Source of the DNA: Bacteroidetes bacterium UBA2475
Lineage (GTDB): Bacteria; Bacteroidota; Bacteroidia; B-17B0; Aurantibacillaceae
Assembly (NCBI GenBank): GCA_002342065.1
Contig: DDPF01000012.1
Span: 620,001 to 684,000, forward strand
Length of the DNA stretch: 64,000 bases
Reading direction: 5' to 3'
In this document: piece after piece, positions 9,257 to 18,353 of the stretch
How positions within the stretch are numbered: the stretch's first letter is position 1
How the letters are laid out: the number at the start of each line of letters is the position of its first letter
Notes under the pieces: generated by a model
Seen by the model: only the letters and a program-made list of their open reading frames with translations
The model's database searches: none
What the model was told of the DNA's origin: nothing
Position numbers and translations under genes: made by a program

Positions 9257-10111
9257 ATGCAAACTATAAAACATATTTCAATTAAAGGCGGTATAACACT
9301 GGCGGTAATTGCTTTGTTTTCGGCTGGATACAAAGTTGACAAGACTTCTGACATTTCTGAAGCAATTCAAACACAATCTCAGATAAACGCCGACCAATTA
9401 CCAACTGCGGTTAACAAAGCTTTTAAACAAGGCGAAGTTTTAACTTATCGCATGCATTATGGTATGCTTAATGCGGGTGTGGCTGTTTTAGAAGTTAAAC
9501 CCGATCTTATTGAAGTAAGTGGAAGAAAAGTTTATCACATTGTTGGTAGTGGTTACACTATTGGAAGTACTGATTGGTTCTTTAAAGTGCGCGACCGTTA
9601 CGAGACCTATATGGATAAAGATGCAATGCTTCCCTGGTTATTTGTTAGAAGGGTTGATGAAGGCGGATATAAATTTAGCCAGGATTATGCTTTTAACCAC
9701 TATACAAAAAAAGTAGATATTGGTAACAACGAAAAATTTGATATCCCCGCCGGGATACAGGATATGGTGAGCGCTTTTTATTCGGCACGTAGCATGGATC
9801 TAAGTAATGCAAAAGCGGGCGATCTATTTAGCATTACCTGTTTTGTTGATAAAGAGATCTGGCCTTTAAAAATTAAATTTATTGGTAAAGAAACCATTGA
9901 TACAGATATTGGAAAATTCCGTTGTTTAAAATTCAGACCGATAGTTCAAAAAGGTCGCGTGTTTAAAAAAGAAGAAGATCTTAATGTTTGGATCAGTGAT
10001 GATGATAACCATTTACCCATGCGCGTTAAAGCAGATGTTTTAATTGGCAGTATAAAAATGGATATTACAAGCGCTAAGAATTTGGCTAATCCAACAAGTA
10101 AGGTGGATTAA
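9257..10111 (+). CDS. DUF3108 domain protein
   Basis: 284 residues with a hydrophobic N-terminal segment (~8-25) serving as a signal or anchor. The rest fits the DUF3108 beta-rich fold: 'GEVLTYRMHYGMLNAGVA' opening strand, 'DWFFKVRDRYETYMDK', and a terminal 'DDNHLPMRVKADVLIGSI'. The family is periplasmic and of unknown exact role, structurally reminiscent of lipoprotein-handling folds. It is likely co-transcribed with the upstream acyltransferase. An imperfect inverted repeat lies just downstream. Confidence 0.8.
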   Translation: MQTIKHISIKGGITLAVIALFSAGYKVDKTSDISEAIQTQSQINADQLPTAVNKAFKQGEVLTYRMHYGMLNAGVAVLEVKPDLIEVSGRKVYHIVGSGYTIGSTDWFFKVRDRYETYMDKDAMLPWLFVRRVDEGGYKFSQDYAFNHYTKKVDIGNNEKFDIPAGIQDMVSAFYSARSMDLSNAKAGDLFSITCFVDKEIWPLKIKFIGKETIDTDIGKFRCLKFRPIVQKGRVFKKEEDLNVWISDDDNHLPMRVKADVLIGSIKMDITSAKNLANPTSKVD

Positions 10112-10126
10112 TTACTCGGAATTTTA

Positions 10127-10220
10127 GCCACAGATTTCGCCGATACCACGGATTATTTTCAAAATAAAATTATGGCATTAAAATAAATTAAAAATTTGTA
10201 GAATTTGTATAATCTGCGGC
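10127..10220. repeat. Dispersed inverted repeat (GCCACAGATT family), copy 1
   Basis: The ends GCCACAGATT (10127-10136) and AATCTGCGGC (10211-10220) are complementary at 9 of 10 positions. The interior holds further GATT/AATT half-copies. Related copies lie at 50375-50471 and 51978-52040. This copy occupies the space between two convergent genes. Confidence 0.75.
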
Positions 10221-10235
10221 AGTTAAAATACAAGA

Positions 10236-13200
10236 TTATAGCTTGATCCCGATCACCATCATATCATCGGTTTGCGGCGTATCGCCTTTCCACCTTAACA
10301 CCTGTTGATGTAAGAATTCTTTTTGCTCGCCAATTGGTAAATGCGAAGTTTCTGCAAGTATTTCTTTAAAACGTTTTGAAGATAATTTTTTGTGTTTTGG
10401 TCCGCCAAACTGATCCTTCACACCATCACTATATAAATAAAAGAAACGGCCTTCGCTGTTTGAAACAGTGATGGTTGAGAATTCACTATTCTCTGCCGAA
10501 CCAATGGATCCTCTTTTTGATTTTAATTCAACCATCGCGTCTTTTTCAAAATACACCGCATCATTATTCGCGGCAGAAAAATAAACGTTCTTGTTCACTA
10601 AGTTAATGGTTACAATACTTGCATCCATACCATCACGCGTGTAATCTTCTTTAAGATTCAATTGTTTAAAGAATAAATAATTTAAACGCGTTAATATCTC
10701 GCCGGGTAAATATATTCCTTCTTCATGCACTACTTTACTTAAAATAGAAGTTCCAACAACACTCAACATCGCCCCCGGCACACCATGCCCTGTGCAGTCT
10801 CCAACAAAAACAATAAGCATATCTTTATGCTTCCCTATCCAATAAAAATCGCCGCTTAATTTATCTTTTGGTTTGTTGTAAATAAAACTTTTTGGCGTGC
10901 TGGCAATTAAAACATCTTCGCCAACAAAAAGCGCTTTTTGAATGCGTCGTGCATAATTTATACTGTCAAGCAATTCCAGTCTTTGCGCCTGAATTTCTGC
11001 GGTACGTTCTTTTATGATCTTCTCTAACAAAATCTGTTTTCTTCTGTCCGATCTAATCCGTAAATAAATAATAAGGATAGTAATAAATAAAATGATCGCA
11101 AATACTAAGAACTGGAACCATTGCGCTTTATAAAATGGCGGCACAATTACTATTCTTAAAACTATTGGTTCGCCGCTCCAGTTCTGATCGCCATTAGCGC
11201 CTTTTAATTCAAAACTATAAGAACCCGCAGCTAAAGCATTGTAAGTTACCGAGTGTTCGTTACGCAAGGTTTGCCATTCCTTTTCTATAGGCAATAATCT
11301 ATACTTGTAAGAATTTTTTTCAGGCAAATTAAAATCAAGTAATGTAAAATTAATTTTAAACGAACTTTGTTTTTCCGTAAGCGAAATTTTATCGCCATTA
11401 AAAAAGGAATTGATAGTAAAATCATCACTTATACCTTGCACCGAAGTGATCTCTACTTTTGGCATATTAAAATGCGATGCCTGAAAATCGGGATTGAACA
11501 TTACCAAACCATCTTGTGAAGCGATAAATAAATAACCATCTAAAATATCAAGACGATGAATGATCTCTGTTGGTAAACCATCTTCAATCGTAATTTCAGA
11601 AGTTTCGTTGGTGCGGAAATTATGTTTTAATAAACCGGTTGGACTAGCCATCCATACAATATCTTTATAAACCAAAAGGTCGGCAATCTCAGGAAAAAAA
11701 TCCGACTTACCTTTAAACACAGTTTCAAATCTCCTCGAATTTGGGAACACTTTTATCAGGCCCATGTATTGAGAGGATAATAAAATAGTAGAGTCGTTAA
11801 AAACTACAGATGTATTTATATTGCCTACATCCGGTAAACGCAGATCATCCACTTCCAATGTAGCCGGATCTACTCTTAATACACCGTTGATGTGTGTAAA
11901 ATAAACTTTGTTCTTAAATACAAAACTCGAAATAAATGAAGTAGAAATGCCTGCGGGTTCTTTAATAAAATTAAATGTTTCGCTAACCTTATTAAAAACA
12001 ATTATCTCACCAATACCGCCAATAAATAAATTCTCGGGATCATGCGGATCTTTTTCGATTTTGTACGAATAATGCTCGGGTGTTTTAAAATAACTTTTAA
12101 CCGTGACTTTATTATTCTCATCAAAAGAGATCTTGTTTAAATTATTTCCTCCGGCGGCATAAATATCTCCTTTCTCATCTTCATAAAAATCGTTCACAAA
12201 ACGCTCGTTGTTTTTATTAATGGCATTTGGACCAAAATTCTGTGCCGTTTTTGTAATACGATTGTAAATGGAAAAACCTTCACCATCAATACCTGCAACT
12301 ATAATGTTATTATGATGTTCGCTTGCCAATACAGCTGAGATACGATTACTTAAAAAAGAGTTCTCGGTATTTTGAAAATTTCTTTTTACGATCTCAACGC
12401 TTGGCCTGCTGCTGGTTAATTTTTGTAAACCCACATCGGTACCCACCCATAAAATATCATTATCATCTTTAAATAAACTCCAGCATTTGTTGCTCATTAA
12501 AGATTTTGGATTCTCAGAATCTACTTTATAAACTTTAAATTCTTTTTTATCAATATCAAAAGAAGTTAAACCAAAACTCCAGTAACATTGCCAGATGATA
12601 TTATCTTTTGACTGGTAATACGAAATGTTAGAATAAAAGCCTTCAGGAGCCTGGTAATAACTTTGCGTGTAGCTGGATGGATTAATACTCACAAGACCAT
12701 CATCAACGGCTACCCATATATTTCCTAAATAATCTTCTGAAATACCAATATGTTCTGAATTGACACCTTGCTTTATTTTTATTTCATCAATTTTTTTTCC
12801 GACCTCGCTGTATCTGAAAACACCTGTAACAATTTTTCCATTCTCAACTTTTTTTACACCCGCCCACAAATTTCCAACCCTGTCAAAACACATGCTTTGA
12901 ATTACATAACCTTCAAATAGATTTTGTTTGCCATTAAAATAAGGCTCTAAACTATTTTTTGCAGGATCATATCGGTAAACACCGTCGCTTGTACCAACAA
13001 TTTTTTGACCGGCGCTATTTTCTTTTACACATTGTATGTTATAACGCTTGGGATAATTGGCAACGGTTGTATCTATTTTTACGCGCTTAAATGCATTGGT
13101 GCTGTAATTAAATATGTTTAGGCCATGGCGCGTACCTATCATAATTTGATTGGCGTCGTATTGCACAATGTTACTTATGGTTGGATAACCTAACGTGTTA

Positions 13201-13436
13201 GTGTCTTTTTTATCAGATCGGTAATTTAAAAAATTATAACCGTCGTAACGGTTAAGGCCGGCAGTTGTGCCTATCCATAAATAACCTTTTTGATCCTGGA
13301 AAATACAGCTTATTAATGCGTTGGTTAAGCCTTTGGATTTTACTTTATCGAAAACAACATTTTGATTTGTTTGAGACTGATTTGTAAAAAACAGAAATAA
13401 AAAAAATCCAAGAAAAATTTTCTGTTTTAAAAACAT
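10236..13436 (-). CDS. Sensor protein: reg_prop propeller, Y_Y_Y, TM segment, SpoIIE phosphatase
   Basis: The start is placed at MFLKQKIFLGFFLFLFF (ATG at 13436), because nine extra residues upstream (from 13463) precede a normal signal peptide. The product is about 1066 residues. A two-component-regulator propeller (repeats such as GYLWIGTTAGLNRYDG) is followed by a Y_Y_Y domain (SYKYRLLPIEKEWQ ... GSYSFELKGAN). Next comes one membrane span (~FQFLVFAIILFITILIIYL), a coiled-coil linker (EIQAQRLELLDSINYARRIQKAL) and a PP2C-type SpoIIE phosphatase with GDFYWIG, GDCTGHGVPGAMLS and LYSDGVKDQFGG. It probably senses a periplasmic ligand and dephosphorylates a cytoplasmic anti-sigma antagonist. It sits directly downstream of kynU. 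Confidence 0.9.
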   Translation of the reverse strand: MFLKQKIFLGFFLFLFFTNQSQTNQNVVFDKVKSKGLTNALISCIFQDQKGYLWIGTTAGLNRYDGYNFLNYRSDKKDTNTLGYPTISNIVQYDANQIMIGTRHGLNIFNYSTNAFKRVKIDTTVANYPKRYNIQCVKENSAGQKIVGTSDGVYRYDPAKNSLEPYFNGKQNLFEGYVIQSMCFDRVGNLWAGVKKVENGKIVTGVFRYSEVGKKIDEIKIKQGVNSEHIGISEDYLGNIWVAVDDGLVSINPSSYTQSYYQAPEGFYSNISYYQSKDNIIWQCYWSFGLTSFDIDKKEFKVYKVDSENPKSLMSNKCWSLFKDDNDILWVGTDVGLQKLTSSRPSVEIVKRNFQNTENSFLSNRISAVLASEHHNNIIVAGIDGEGFSIYNRITKTAQNFGPNAINKNNERFVNDFYEDEKGDIYAAGGNNLNKISFDENNKVTVKSYFKTPEHYSYKIEKDPHDPENLFIGGIGEIIVFNKVSETFNFIKEPAGISTSFISSFVFKNKVYFTHINGVLRVDPATLEVDDLRLPDVGNINTSVVFNDSTILLSSQYMGLIKVFPNSRRFETVFKGKSDFFPEIADLLVYKDIVWMASPTGLLKHNFRTNETSEITIEDGLPTEIIHRLDILDGYLFIASQDGLVMFNPDFQASHFNMPKVEITSVQGISDDFTINSFFNGDKISLTEKQSSFKINFTLLDFNLPEKNSYKYRLLPIEKEWQTLRNEHSVTYNALAAGSYSFELKGANGDQNWSGEPIVLRIVIVPPFYKAQWFQFLVFAIILFITILIIYLRIRSDRRKQILLEKIIKERTAEIQAQRLELLDSINYARRIQKALFVGEDVLIASTPKSFIYNKPKDKLSGDFYWIGKHKDMLIVFVGDCTGHGVPGAMLSVVGTSILSKVVHEEGIYLPGEILTRLNYLFFKQLNLKEDYTRDGMDASIVTINLVNKNVYFSAANNDAVYFEKDAMVELKSKRGSIGSAENSEFSTITVSNSEGRFFYLYSDGVKDQFGGPKHKKLSSKRFKEILAETSHLPIGEQKEFLHQQVLRWKGDTPQTDDMMVIGIKL

Positions 13437-13484
13437 CTTACATCTAATACGTGTGGGTATCAAATATAACCATTTTCTTGCTTT

Positions 13485-14771
13485 TTACTTGAGCAAATTA
13501 GTTAAAATGCTCCCAAATCGATAAACGTCTTCAAACGAGTTATAAAGAGGTACGGGAGCGCAACGAATAACGTTTGGTTCGCGCCAATCGGGTATAACTC
13601 CGTTCTCAATCAAATTATTATATAAGTTTTTACCATAACCATTTGCAACTATAGAGATCTGGCAACCGCGGTTCTCTTTTGGTGTAATTATTTGCAGGCA
13701 ATTATTTTTCTTCTTGTTTATTTCTTCTACTACAAATTCTAAATAAGCTGTCAGCTTTTTGCTTTTCTCATTTAATTTATCCATCCCCACCTCATCAAAA
13801 ATATCAAGGCTGGCACGGCAGGCAGCCATACTTAAAACCGGCGCGTTGCTCATTTGCCAACGCTCTGCAGTTTGCATAGGTACAAATGTTTTATCCATTA
13901 AAAAACGCGTTTCTTTTTCATGTCCCCACCAACCTGCAAACTGTGGCAGATCGGTATTTTTTAAATGTTTTTCGTGCACAAAGGCGCCAGCAACGGCACC
14001 CGGACCACTATTAAGATATTTATAACTGCACCAGGCAGCAAAATCAACACTCCAGTTATGCAGTTCCAGTTTTAAATTTCCGGCTGCATGAGCAAGATCG
14101 AAACCTACAATAGCACCGGCTTTGTGACCAGCTTCTGTAATAGCTTTCATATCAAACACCTGGCCCGAAAAATAATTCACACCACCTATCATAATAAGCG
14201 CTAACGAATCTTTATTTTTTTCAATAGCCTCGTAAATATCTTCGTGGCGAATATGGTATTCTCCTTTGCGGGGTTCAATTTCTATTAAAGCGTCTTCAAC
14301 AGTATAACCATGAAATTTTAATTGCGATTGTAAAGCATATTGATCACTTGGAAAAGCTTTTGCTTCGCATAAAATTTTAAATCGTGTTTTTGTAGGACGG
14401 TAAAACGACACCATTAATAAATGTAGATTAACGGTAAGTTGGTTCATCATTACAGTTTCTTTTGGTAATGCGCCAACTACTTTTGCCATTTTATCAGTAA
14501 GCAATTCATGATAAGAAAGCCATGGATTCTTAGCTAAAAAATGTCCCTCTACACCAAATTTTGCCCAATCATTTAATTCCTGCTGCAAATAACTTAGTGT
14601 TGTTTTTGGTTGAAGTCCTAATGAGTTGCCTGTAAAATAGACTACATCCTGGCCATTGTGTTGCGGAAAAAAGAATTTTTCACGATACATTTTAAGTGCA
14701 TCTTCTTTATCTGCATTTTGTGCAAAGGCTAAAGTATTTTCAAAAACGGGCATGCTTTTAGTTACTTCCAT
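13485..14771 (-). CDS. kynU: Kynureninase
   Basis: 428 residues, the standard length of this PLP fold-type I enzyme. Diagnostic segments are YFTGNSLGLQPK near the N-terminus, EAKAFPSDQYALQSQ, GFDLAHAAGNL (Asp contacting the PLP nitrogen) and WCSYKYLNSGPG, where the Lys forms the Schiff base. The C-terminal CQISIVANG and NVIRCAPVPLYNSFEDV also fit. It hydrolyses kynurenine to anthranilate, or 3-hydroxykynurenine to 3-hydroxyanthranilate plus alanine. No other tryptophan-degradation gene is in the window. A good promoter (14791-14821) precedes it. Confidence 0.95.
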   Translation of the reverse strand: MEVTKSMPVFENTLAFAQNADKEDALKMYREKFFFPQHNGQDVVYFTGNSLGLQPKTTLSYLQQELNDWAKFGVEGHFLAKNPWLSYHELLTDKMAKVVGALPKETVMMNQLTVNLHLLMVSFYRPTKTRFKILCEAKAFPSDQYALQSQLKFHGYTVEDALIEIEPRKGEYHIRHEDIYEAIEKNKDSLALIMIGGVNYFSGQVFDMKAITEAGHKAGAIVGFDLAHAAGNLKLELHNWSVDFAAWCSYKYLNSGPGAVAGAFVHEKHLKNTDLPQFAGWWGHEKETRFLMDKTFVPMQTAERWQMSNAPVLSMAACRASLDIFDEVGMDKLNEKSKKLTAYLEFVVEEINKKKNNCLQIITPKENRGCQISIVANGYGKNLYNNLIENGVIPDWREPNVIRCAPVPLYNSFEDVYRFGSILTNLLK

Positions 14772-14790
14772 TATTGTGTTTATGTGGATT

Positions 14791-14821
14791 TAAAAGTATT
14801 AATAAAACAACGATTTACAAA
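14791..14821 (-). promoter_or_regulatory. Bacteroidota-type promoter of kynU
   Basis: On the minus strand, TTTG (14821-14818) is followed by exactly 19 nt and TACTTTTA (14798-14791), matching the TTTG-N19-TAnnTTTG consensus in seven of eight -7/-33 key positions. The ATG is 19 nt further on. Confidence 0.65.
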
Positions 14822-14841
14822 ATGTACTTTGTATGTAAAAC

Positions 14842-14909
14842 GTAAGAGGTAAAATGGAAAATGGATAAGTGTTATATTACATTTTCCATCTTACATTTTC
14901 CCTTTTACA
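14842..14909. repeat. Imperfect inverted repeat next to the haemoglobin stop
   Basis: GTAAAATGGAAAATG (14849-14863) is complementary to 14880-14894 at 14 of 15 positions. A second, outer complementary layer (14842-14856 with 14895-14909) matches at 13 of 15. It abuts the stop codon of the truncated haemoglobin gene. It may act as a 3'-end stabiliser or terminator, although its T tract is interrupted. Confidence 0.55.
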
Positions 14910-15263
14910 TTAATGTTTCATCGTTTCCCACTTAGCTTTAAACGTATACGTTAATGAAGTGGCGCGTTGTTTAGCCAACTCTGCAATTTCACCGCTAAAT
15001 AATTCGTCAACCGTTTCAGTAAAGATCTTTAACCAAATATCAAACATGTGCGCTTTAATAGGCAGGTTAATGTGTTTATCAAATACATTTGTTTTGTAAC
15101 CTTCCTCATCTAATAACACAAGGCTCCAGAACGAAACAATGTGTGGAACGTGTGCCGGAAAATCAATACCTGCAAAAACAGGTTGTATTTCTTCTACCTC
15201 TAATAATTTTGTGTAAAAAGCATTTATCAAACGCTCTATATCTTCCCTGCTTTTAATATCCAT
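14910..15263 (-). CDS. Group III (P-type) truncated haemoglobin
   Basis: 117 residues, typical for this short globin class. It shows VFAGIDFPAHVPHIVSFW (the B/E-helix region with the His-x-Pro-x-x-x-x-FW pattern of group III). The proximal haem ligand is His72 in AHMFDIWLKIF, and the final helix is KAKWETM. Relatives bind O2 or NO in the cytoplasm and are linked to nitrosative stress or micro-oxic growth. A perfect -7 element (TAACTTTG, 15275-15268) ends only four bases before the ATG, which implies a very short or absent leader. Confidence 0.9.
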   Translation of the reverse strand: MDIKSREDIERLINAFYTKLLEVEEIQPVFAGIDFPAHVPHIVSFWSLVLLDEEGYKTNVFDKHINLPIKAHMFDIWLKIFTETVDELFSGEIAELAKQRATSLTYTFKAKWETMKH

Positions 15264-15338
15264 ACAGCAAAGTTAGCTACAAAAATTAAACCACATAGAC
15301 ACATAGAGGTTAATTAGGAGAAAATTAAAAGAAAACAT

Positions 15339-15364
15339 AGGGAAAAGCCTGCGGCTTTTATTTT
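15339..15364 (-). terminator. Terminator of the sigma-factor operon
   Basis: Seven-bp perfect stem AAAAGCC (15343-15349) / GGCTTTT (15353-15359) with a TGC loop, about 10 nt beyond the stop at 15371 on the minus strand. The minus-strand continuation is T/C-rich. Confidence 0.6.
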
Positions 15365-15370
15365 ACAAAC

Positions 15371-16048
15371 TTATCTCAGCTCGGGTTCTACCTCTTCCTG
15401 TGTTACCGTTGGTAAACTAACAGGCGTTGCAATAGATTCAAGTACCTCAGCGCTGCCTTTTTTACGTCTTTTCTTTTTAGGTGCAACCGTATAAGTAGGA
15501 ACTGAATTGGTTAACTGGGTATCCAGCGCTACTGTATTTGTAACAGCTGCGGCTGCATAAGTTGTGGTTGGTATTGCCTGTGGCATTGTTCTGGCGGCAA
15601 AGGTATTTGTATTGGCAACAGGCACAGTGGCTAATGTGTTGCTTGCAACAATACTTGCAGTTGCAAGGGCATTTCCTTGCGGTAGAACTTCTTCTTTTTT
15701 TACCGGAACTATAATTTGTTTTTTAGGTTCAGGCTTTGGTTTTACAGCGGTAACCGGCGGAGTAACTTCAGATACTTCCTGCTTGGTTTTTGTATTCTTA
15801 ATATTTATAAAATTAAATAACAGAAAAGAGAATAGAATAATAATACCACCAAATACTATAGGTAATATTAAGGTACGGTTCAAAGCAAAATTAAAATTGG
15901 GTAGTAATTGTGTTTTATGTACACTTTGAAATTGTTTGGCGTAAGCTTCGTAATTAAACCAGGCCTCTTCTTTAAAAGAAACCTCCAGTTCTTTTAACTG
16001 GTTACGCATGTTGCGTTCCTCTATTTCGTAGTTAAAGTGACTGCTCAT
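15371..16048 (-). CDS. Single-span membrane protein, candidate anti-sigma factor
   Basis: 225 residues, no named family. The N-terminal ~55 residues are charged and probably cytoplasmic (EERNMRNQLKELEVSFKEEAWFNYEAY). One membrane span follows at ~58-82 (LILPIVFGGIIILFSFLLFNF). The remainder is a low-complexity, Pro/Ala/Thr/Val-rich external region with a lysine patch (KKKRRKK) near the C-terminus. The start overlaps the sigma-factor gene by 17 nt, indicating coupled translation. Topology and position fit an anti-sigma regulator, but no zinc-binding or ASD motif is visible, so this role is an inference. Confidence 0.7.
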   Translation of the reverse strand: MSSHFNYEIEERNMRNQLKELEVSFKEEAWFNYEAYAKQFQSVHKTQLLPNFNFALNRTLILPIVFGGIIILFSFLLFNFINIKNTKTKQEVSEVTPPVTAVKPKPEPKKQIIVPVKKEEVLPQGNALATASIVASNTLATVPVANTNTFAARTMPQAIPTTTYAAAAVTNTVALDTQLTNSVPTYTVAPKKKRRKKGSAEVLESIATPVSLPTVTQEEVEPELR

Positions 16049-16616
16049 TTTTCATGGTTTTATAACACTTCTCTACATTCTTTTGCAGGTTATAACGCGC
16101 TTTTTCTAAGCTGCTTTTTACTGTTTGTAAACTGGCTTCTATAATATTTGCTGTTTCTTCTAAAGTATAACCATCTATCACATGCAAATTAATAACTAAT
16201 CGTTGTGATGGAACCAACTGCTGTAATGATCTTATTAAAACATCATTGTCAATTGAAGCAAAGTCTATGAACTCATTGCTCTCGAAGAGGTCGTAATTTT
16301 TGTTGGCAGACCCTGATGCATAAACCGTACTGGCCACATAATATTCGCTGCTTATTCCTTTTACGAAAGAGGCACAGGCTTTTATAAAATCGGGCTCAAA
16401 AGTAGCATCAATGTCTACCAGTTGTGCATTACGATTTTGTTGAAGTTTGCTGATGTATGTATTAAAACCAAAGTTAATGGCCTCGGCTGCCTGAGTCTGG
16501 CTTTTGCAATAACGAACGGCTATTGAGCCCATTTTACCATAGTGCCTTTCAAACAGCTCCCTAATGGCTGCTTTATCATTTTTAGTGATCAAGGTTATCA
16601 ATTCTTTACCGGACAC
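16032..16616 (-). CDS. ECF-type RNA polymerase sigma factor
   Basis: 194 residues. Region 2 (AAIRELFERHYGKMGSIAVRYCKS ...) is followed by a long linker and region 4 (QQLVPSQRLVINLHVIDGY, TLEETANIIEASLQTVKS) with the helix-turn-helix that reads -35 DNA. The start is GTG at 16616; no ATG is available in frame upstream and the next Met would delete part of region 2. The downstream overlapping membrane protein is its probable partner. Region 2 is diverged and the linker unusually long, so the group assignment within ECF factors is open. Confidence 0.85.
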   Translation of the reverse strand: MSGKELITLITKNDKAAIRELFERHYGKMGSIAVRYCKSQTQAAEAINFGFNTYISKLQQNRNAQLVDIDATFEPDFIKACASFVKGISSEYYVASTVYASGSANKNYDLFESNEFIDFASIDNDVLIRSLQQLVPSQRLVINLHVIDGYTLEETANIIEASLQTVKSSLEKARYNLQKNVEKCYKTMKNEQSL

Positions 16617-16998
16617 GAAATGGGTTTTGCTACTTTTACGAAATTTAATAAAAAAAGTTACAGCCCTACTTACATTTCCTGTAAAAAATCACTGTTTTTT
16701 GGCGTGCAATGCAATAGCTGTCCCCTTTTTTGTCTTTTTATGGCCTTTTTGCCCCCCTACTACTAAAACATATTTCACTCTCACAAATAATTTTTTGGAA
16801 ATTTTTACGTTTTTATTATAGACCTGTAAATCAGCCAAATTGAGGGTTATCAACTTTTTCAGAGGATATTGAACATGTTAAAAACTAGGGCCTCATGTTA
16901 ATTCATTTATATTCCTTTTGGGCGAATTTTTGATGATGTTTGTAATTCGAGAATTTTAAAAAATATTAATATATAAAACCCTTAATTAAGTATTTGTT
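16617..16998. other. 382-bp divergent intergenic region (sigma factor / nrdB)
   Basis: It must contain both divergent promoters. The right 130 bp are strongly AT-rich (run of AT at 16955-16985). No perfect TTTG-N19-TAnnTTTG element was found, and nothing resembling a gene or RNA was seen. Short open frames here begin inside the sigma gene and look accidental. Confidence 0.5.
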
Positions 16999-17970
16999 AT
17001 GACAGAACCCATTTTAGTCGAGAATAAAGATAGATTTGTACTTTTCCCTATAAAGTATAAAGACATCTGGGAATATTACAAAAAATCTGAAGCCAGCTTT
17101 TGGACGGCAGAGGAAATAGATCTTTCTTCAGACACGGCTGATTGGAATAACAAATTAAACGATAACGAGAGACACTTTATTAAACATGTACTTGCTTTCT
17201 TTGCTGCCAGCGATGGTATTGTTAACGAAAACCTTGCTATTAACTTCCTTAACGAAGTACAATACCCTGAAGCCCGTTGTTTTTATGGCTTCCAGATCAT
17301 GATGGAGAATATCCACTCAGAAACTTACTCTTTATTAATAGATACATATATTAAAGACCCTGCAGAAAAAACGCATTTATTACATGCTGTAGATACAGTA
17401 CCTTGCGTAGGCGAAAAAGCCGACTGGGCATTGCGTTGGATAAACAATGGCTCTTTTGCCGAGCGTTTAATTGCCTTTGCTGCCGTTGAAGGTATCTTCT
17501 TTTCAGGATCTTTCTGCTCTATTTTCTGGTTAAAAAAACGCGGTTTAATGCCGGGTTTAACTTTTAGCAACGAATTAATTAGCCGCGACGAAGGTTTGCA
17601 TTGCGATTTCGCTTGTATGATCTACTCTCACCATCTTAAGAACCAATTACCAAAGGAAAAAGTAACTCAAATTATTGCCGATGCTGTTTTGATCGAGAAA
17701 AAATTTGTGGTAGATGCTATTCCTGTAAAATTAATTGGTATGAATTCAGACCTGATGTGTCAATACATTGAGTTCTGTGCCGATCGCTTACTTGTTTCCC
17801 TCGGCTGTCCTAAATTCTATAACGCATCAAACCCGTTTGACTTTATGGAAATGATCTCGTTACAGGGCAAGACCAACTTCTTTGAAAAACGCGTGGCCGA
17901 ATATCAAAAGGCCGGTGTTATGAATAATAAGGAGGAAAATAACCACTTTAACCTGGACGAAGATTTTTAG
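16999..17970 (+). CDS. nrdB: Class I ribonucleotide reductase, beta (radical) subunit
   Basis: 323 residues, close to eukaryotic R2 rather than E. coli NrdB. The iron-ligand segments are visible: SFWTAEEIDL (Asp), the Glu and first His around DGIVNENLA and QIMMENIHSE, and ELISRDEGLHCDFA (Glu/His pair). The tyrosyl radical residue is the Tyr in HSETYSLLIDTYI. The family signature EARCFYGFQ is intact. It supplies the radical for NrdA to reduce ribonucleotides to deoxyribonucleotides in the cytoplasm. nrdA follows in the same direction after an unusually long 383-bp spacer. Confidence 0.96.
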   Translation: MTEPILVENKDRFVLFPIKYKDIWEYYKKSEASFWTAEEIDLSSDTADWNNKLNDNERHFIKHVLAFFAASDGIVNENLAINFLNEVQYPEARCFYGFQIMMENIHSETYSLLIDTYIKDPAEKTHLLHAVDTVPCVGEKADWALRWINNGSFAERLIAFAAVEGIFFSGSFCSIFWLKKRGLMPGLTFSNELISRDEGLHCDFACMIYSHHLKNQLPKEKVTQIIADAVLIEKKFVVDAIPVKLIGMNSDLMCQYIEFCADRLLVSLGCPKFYNASNPFDFMEMISLQGKTNFFEKRVAEYQKAGVMNNKEENNHFNLDEDF

Positions 17971-18353
17971 TTTAGTATTAATTAGCTAAAAATCCCCCCC
18001 AAACCTTAGTAACTTTAGACAGGACCGGACTTACACCCCGGATGGGAATTGTAGCCCCAAAAATTAAAAAAATAGCTGGCAATGTGAACCCAGTGTTAAA
18101 ATAAAGAAAAGAGAATAAAGGATATTAAAAAAATATAGTTCAAAGCAAGTAACAAAGTGTTGTTAATAGAATAGAAAAAATAAAAATCTTAAACGAAAAA
18201 ATACACTGTAACTTGTTAGAACCAAAAAATCACAATAAATGCAAAATATTACCTATACATACTATCTCCACAGCCCTTTAGGTGTGTATACTATATATGA
18301 TGCAAAAAGAAATTTTTCAATAAACTCAAAAAACTAATAAAAAAACCTGGCGT
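17971..18353 (+). promoter_or_regulatory. 383-bp nrdB-nrdA spacer with possible NrdR boxes
   Basis: Two related 16-mers (18259-18274 and 18288-18303, both starting ATACTAT) lie 29 bp apart. The second matches the NrdR consensus ACACTATATATAGTGT at 12 of 16 positions, the first at about 9. A G/C-rich patch at 18019-18060 stands out in otherwise AT-rich DNA and can form two small hairpins (CCGG/CCGG and TGGG/CCCA). The spacer therefore probably carries a separate nrdA promoter and control region. No gene was seen. Confidence 0.35.

Noticed and set aside
15564..15929. 121-residue plus-strand open frame
   Set aside because: Lies antisense to the candidate anti-sigma gene; a shadow of its Ala/Val/Thr-rich coding.
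16542..16821. Two overlapping plus-strand open frames in the sigma/nrdB gap
   Set aside because: They start inside the sigma gene, overlap each other, and have irregular hydrophobic composition without promoter or family.
17990..18065. Cobalamin or other known riboswitch before nrdA
   Set aside because: The GC-rich patch lacks the conserved core segments of cobalamin riboswitches and is far (~290 nt) from the nrdA start.
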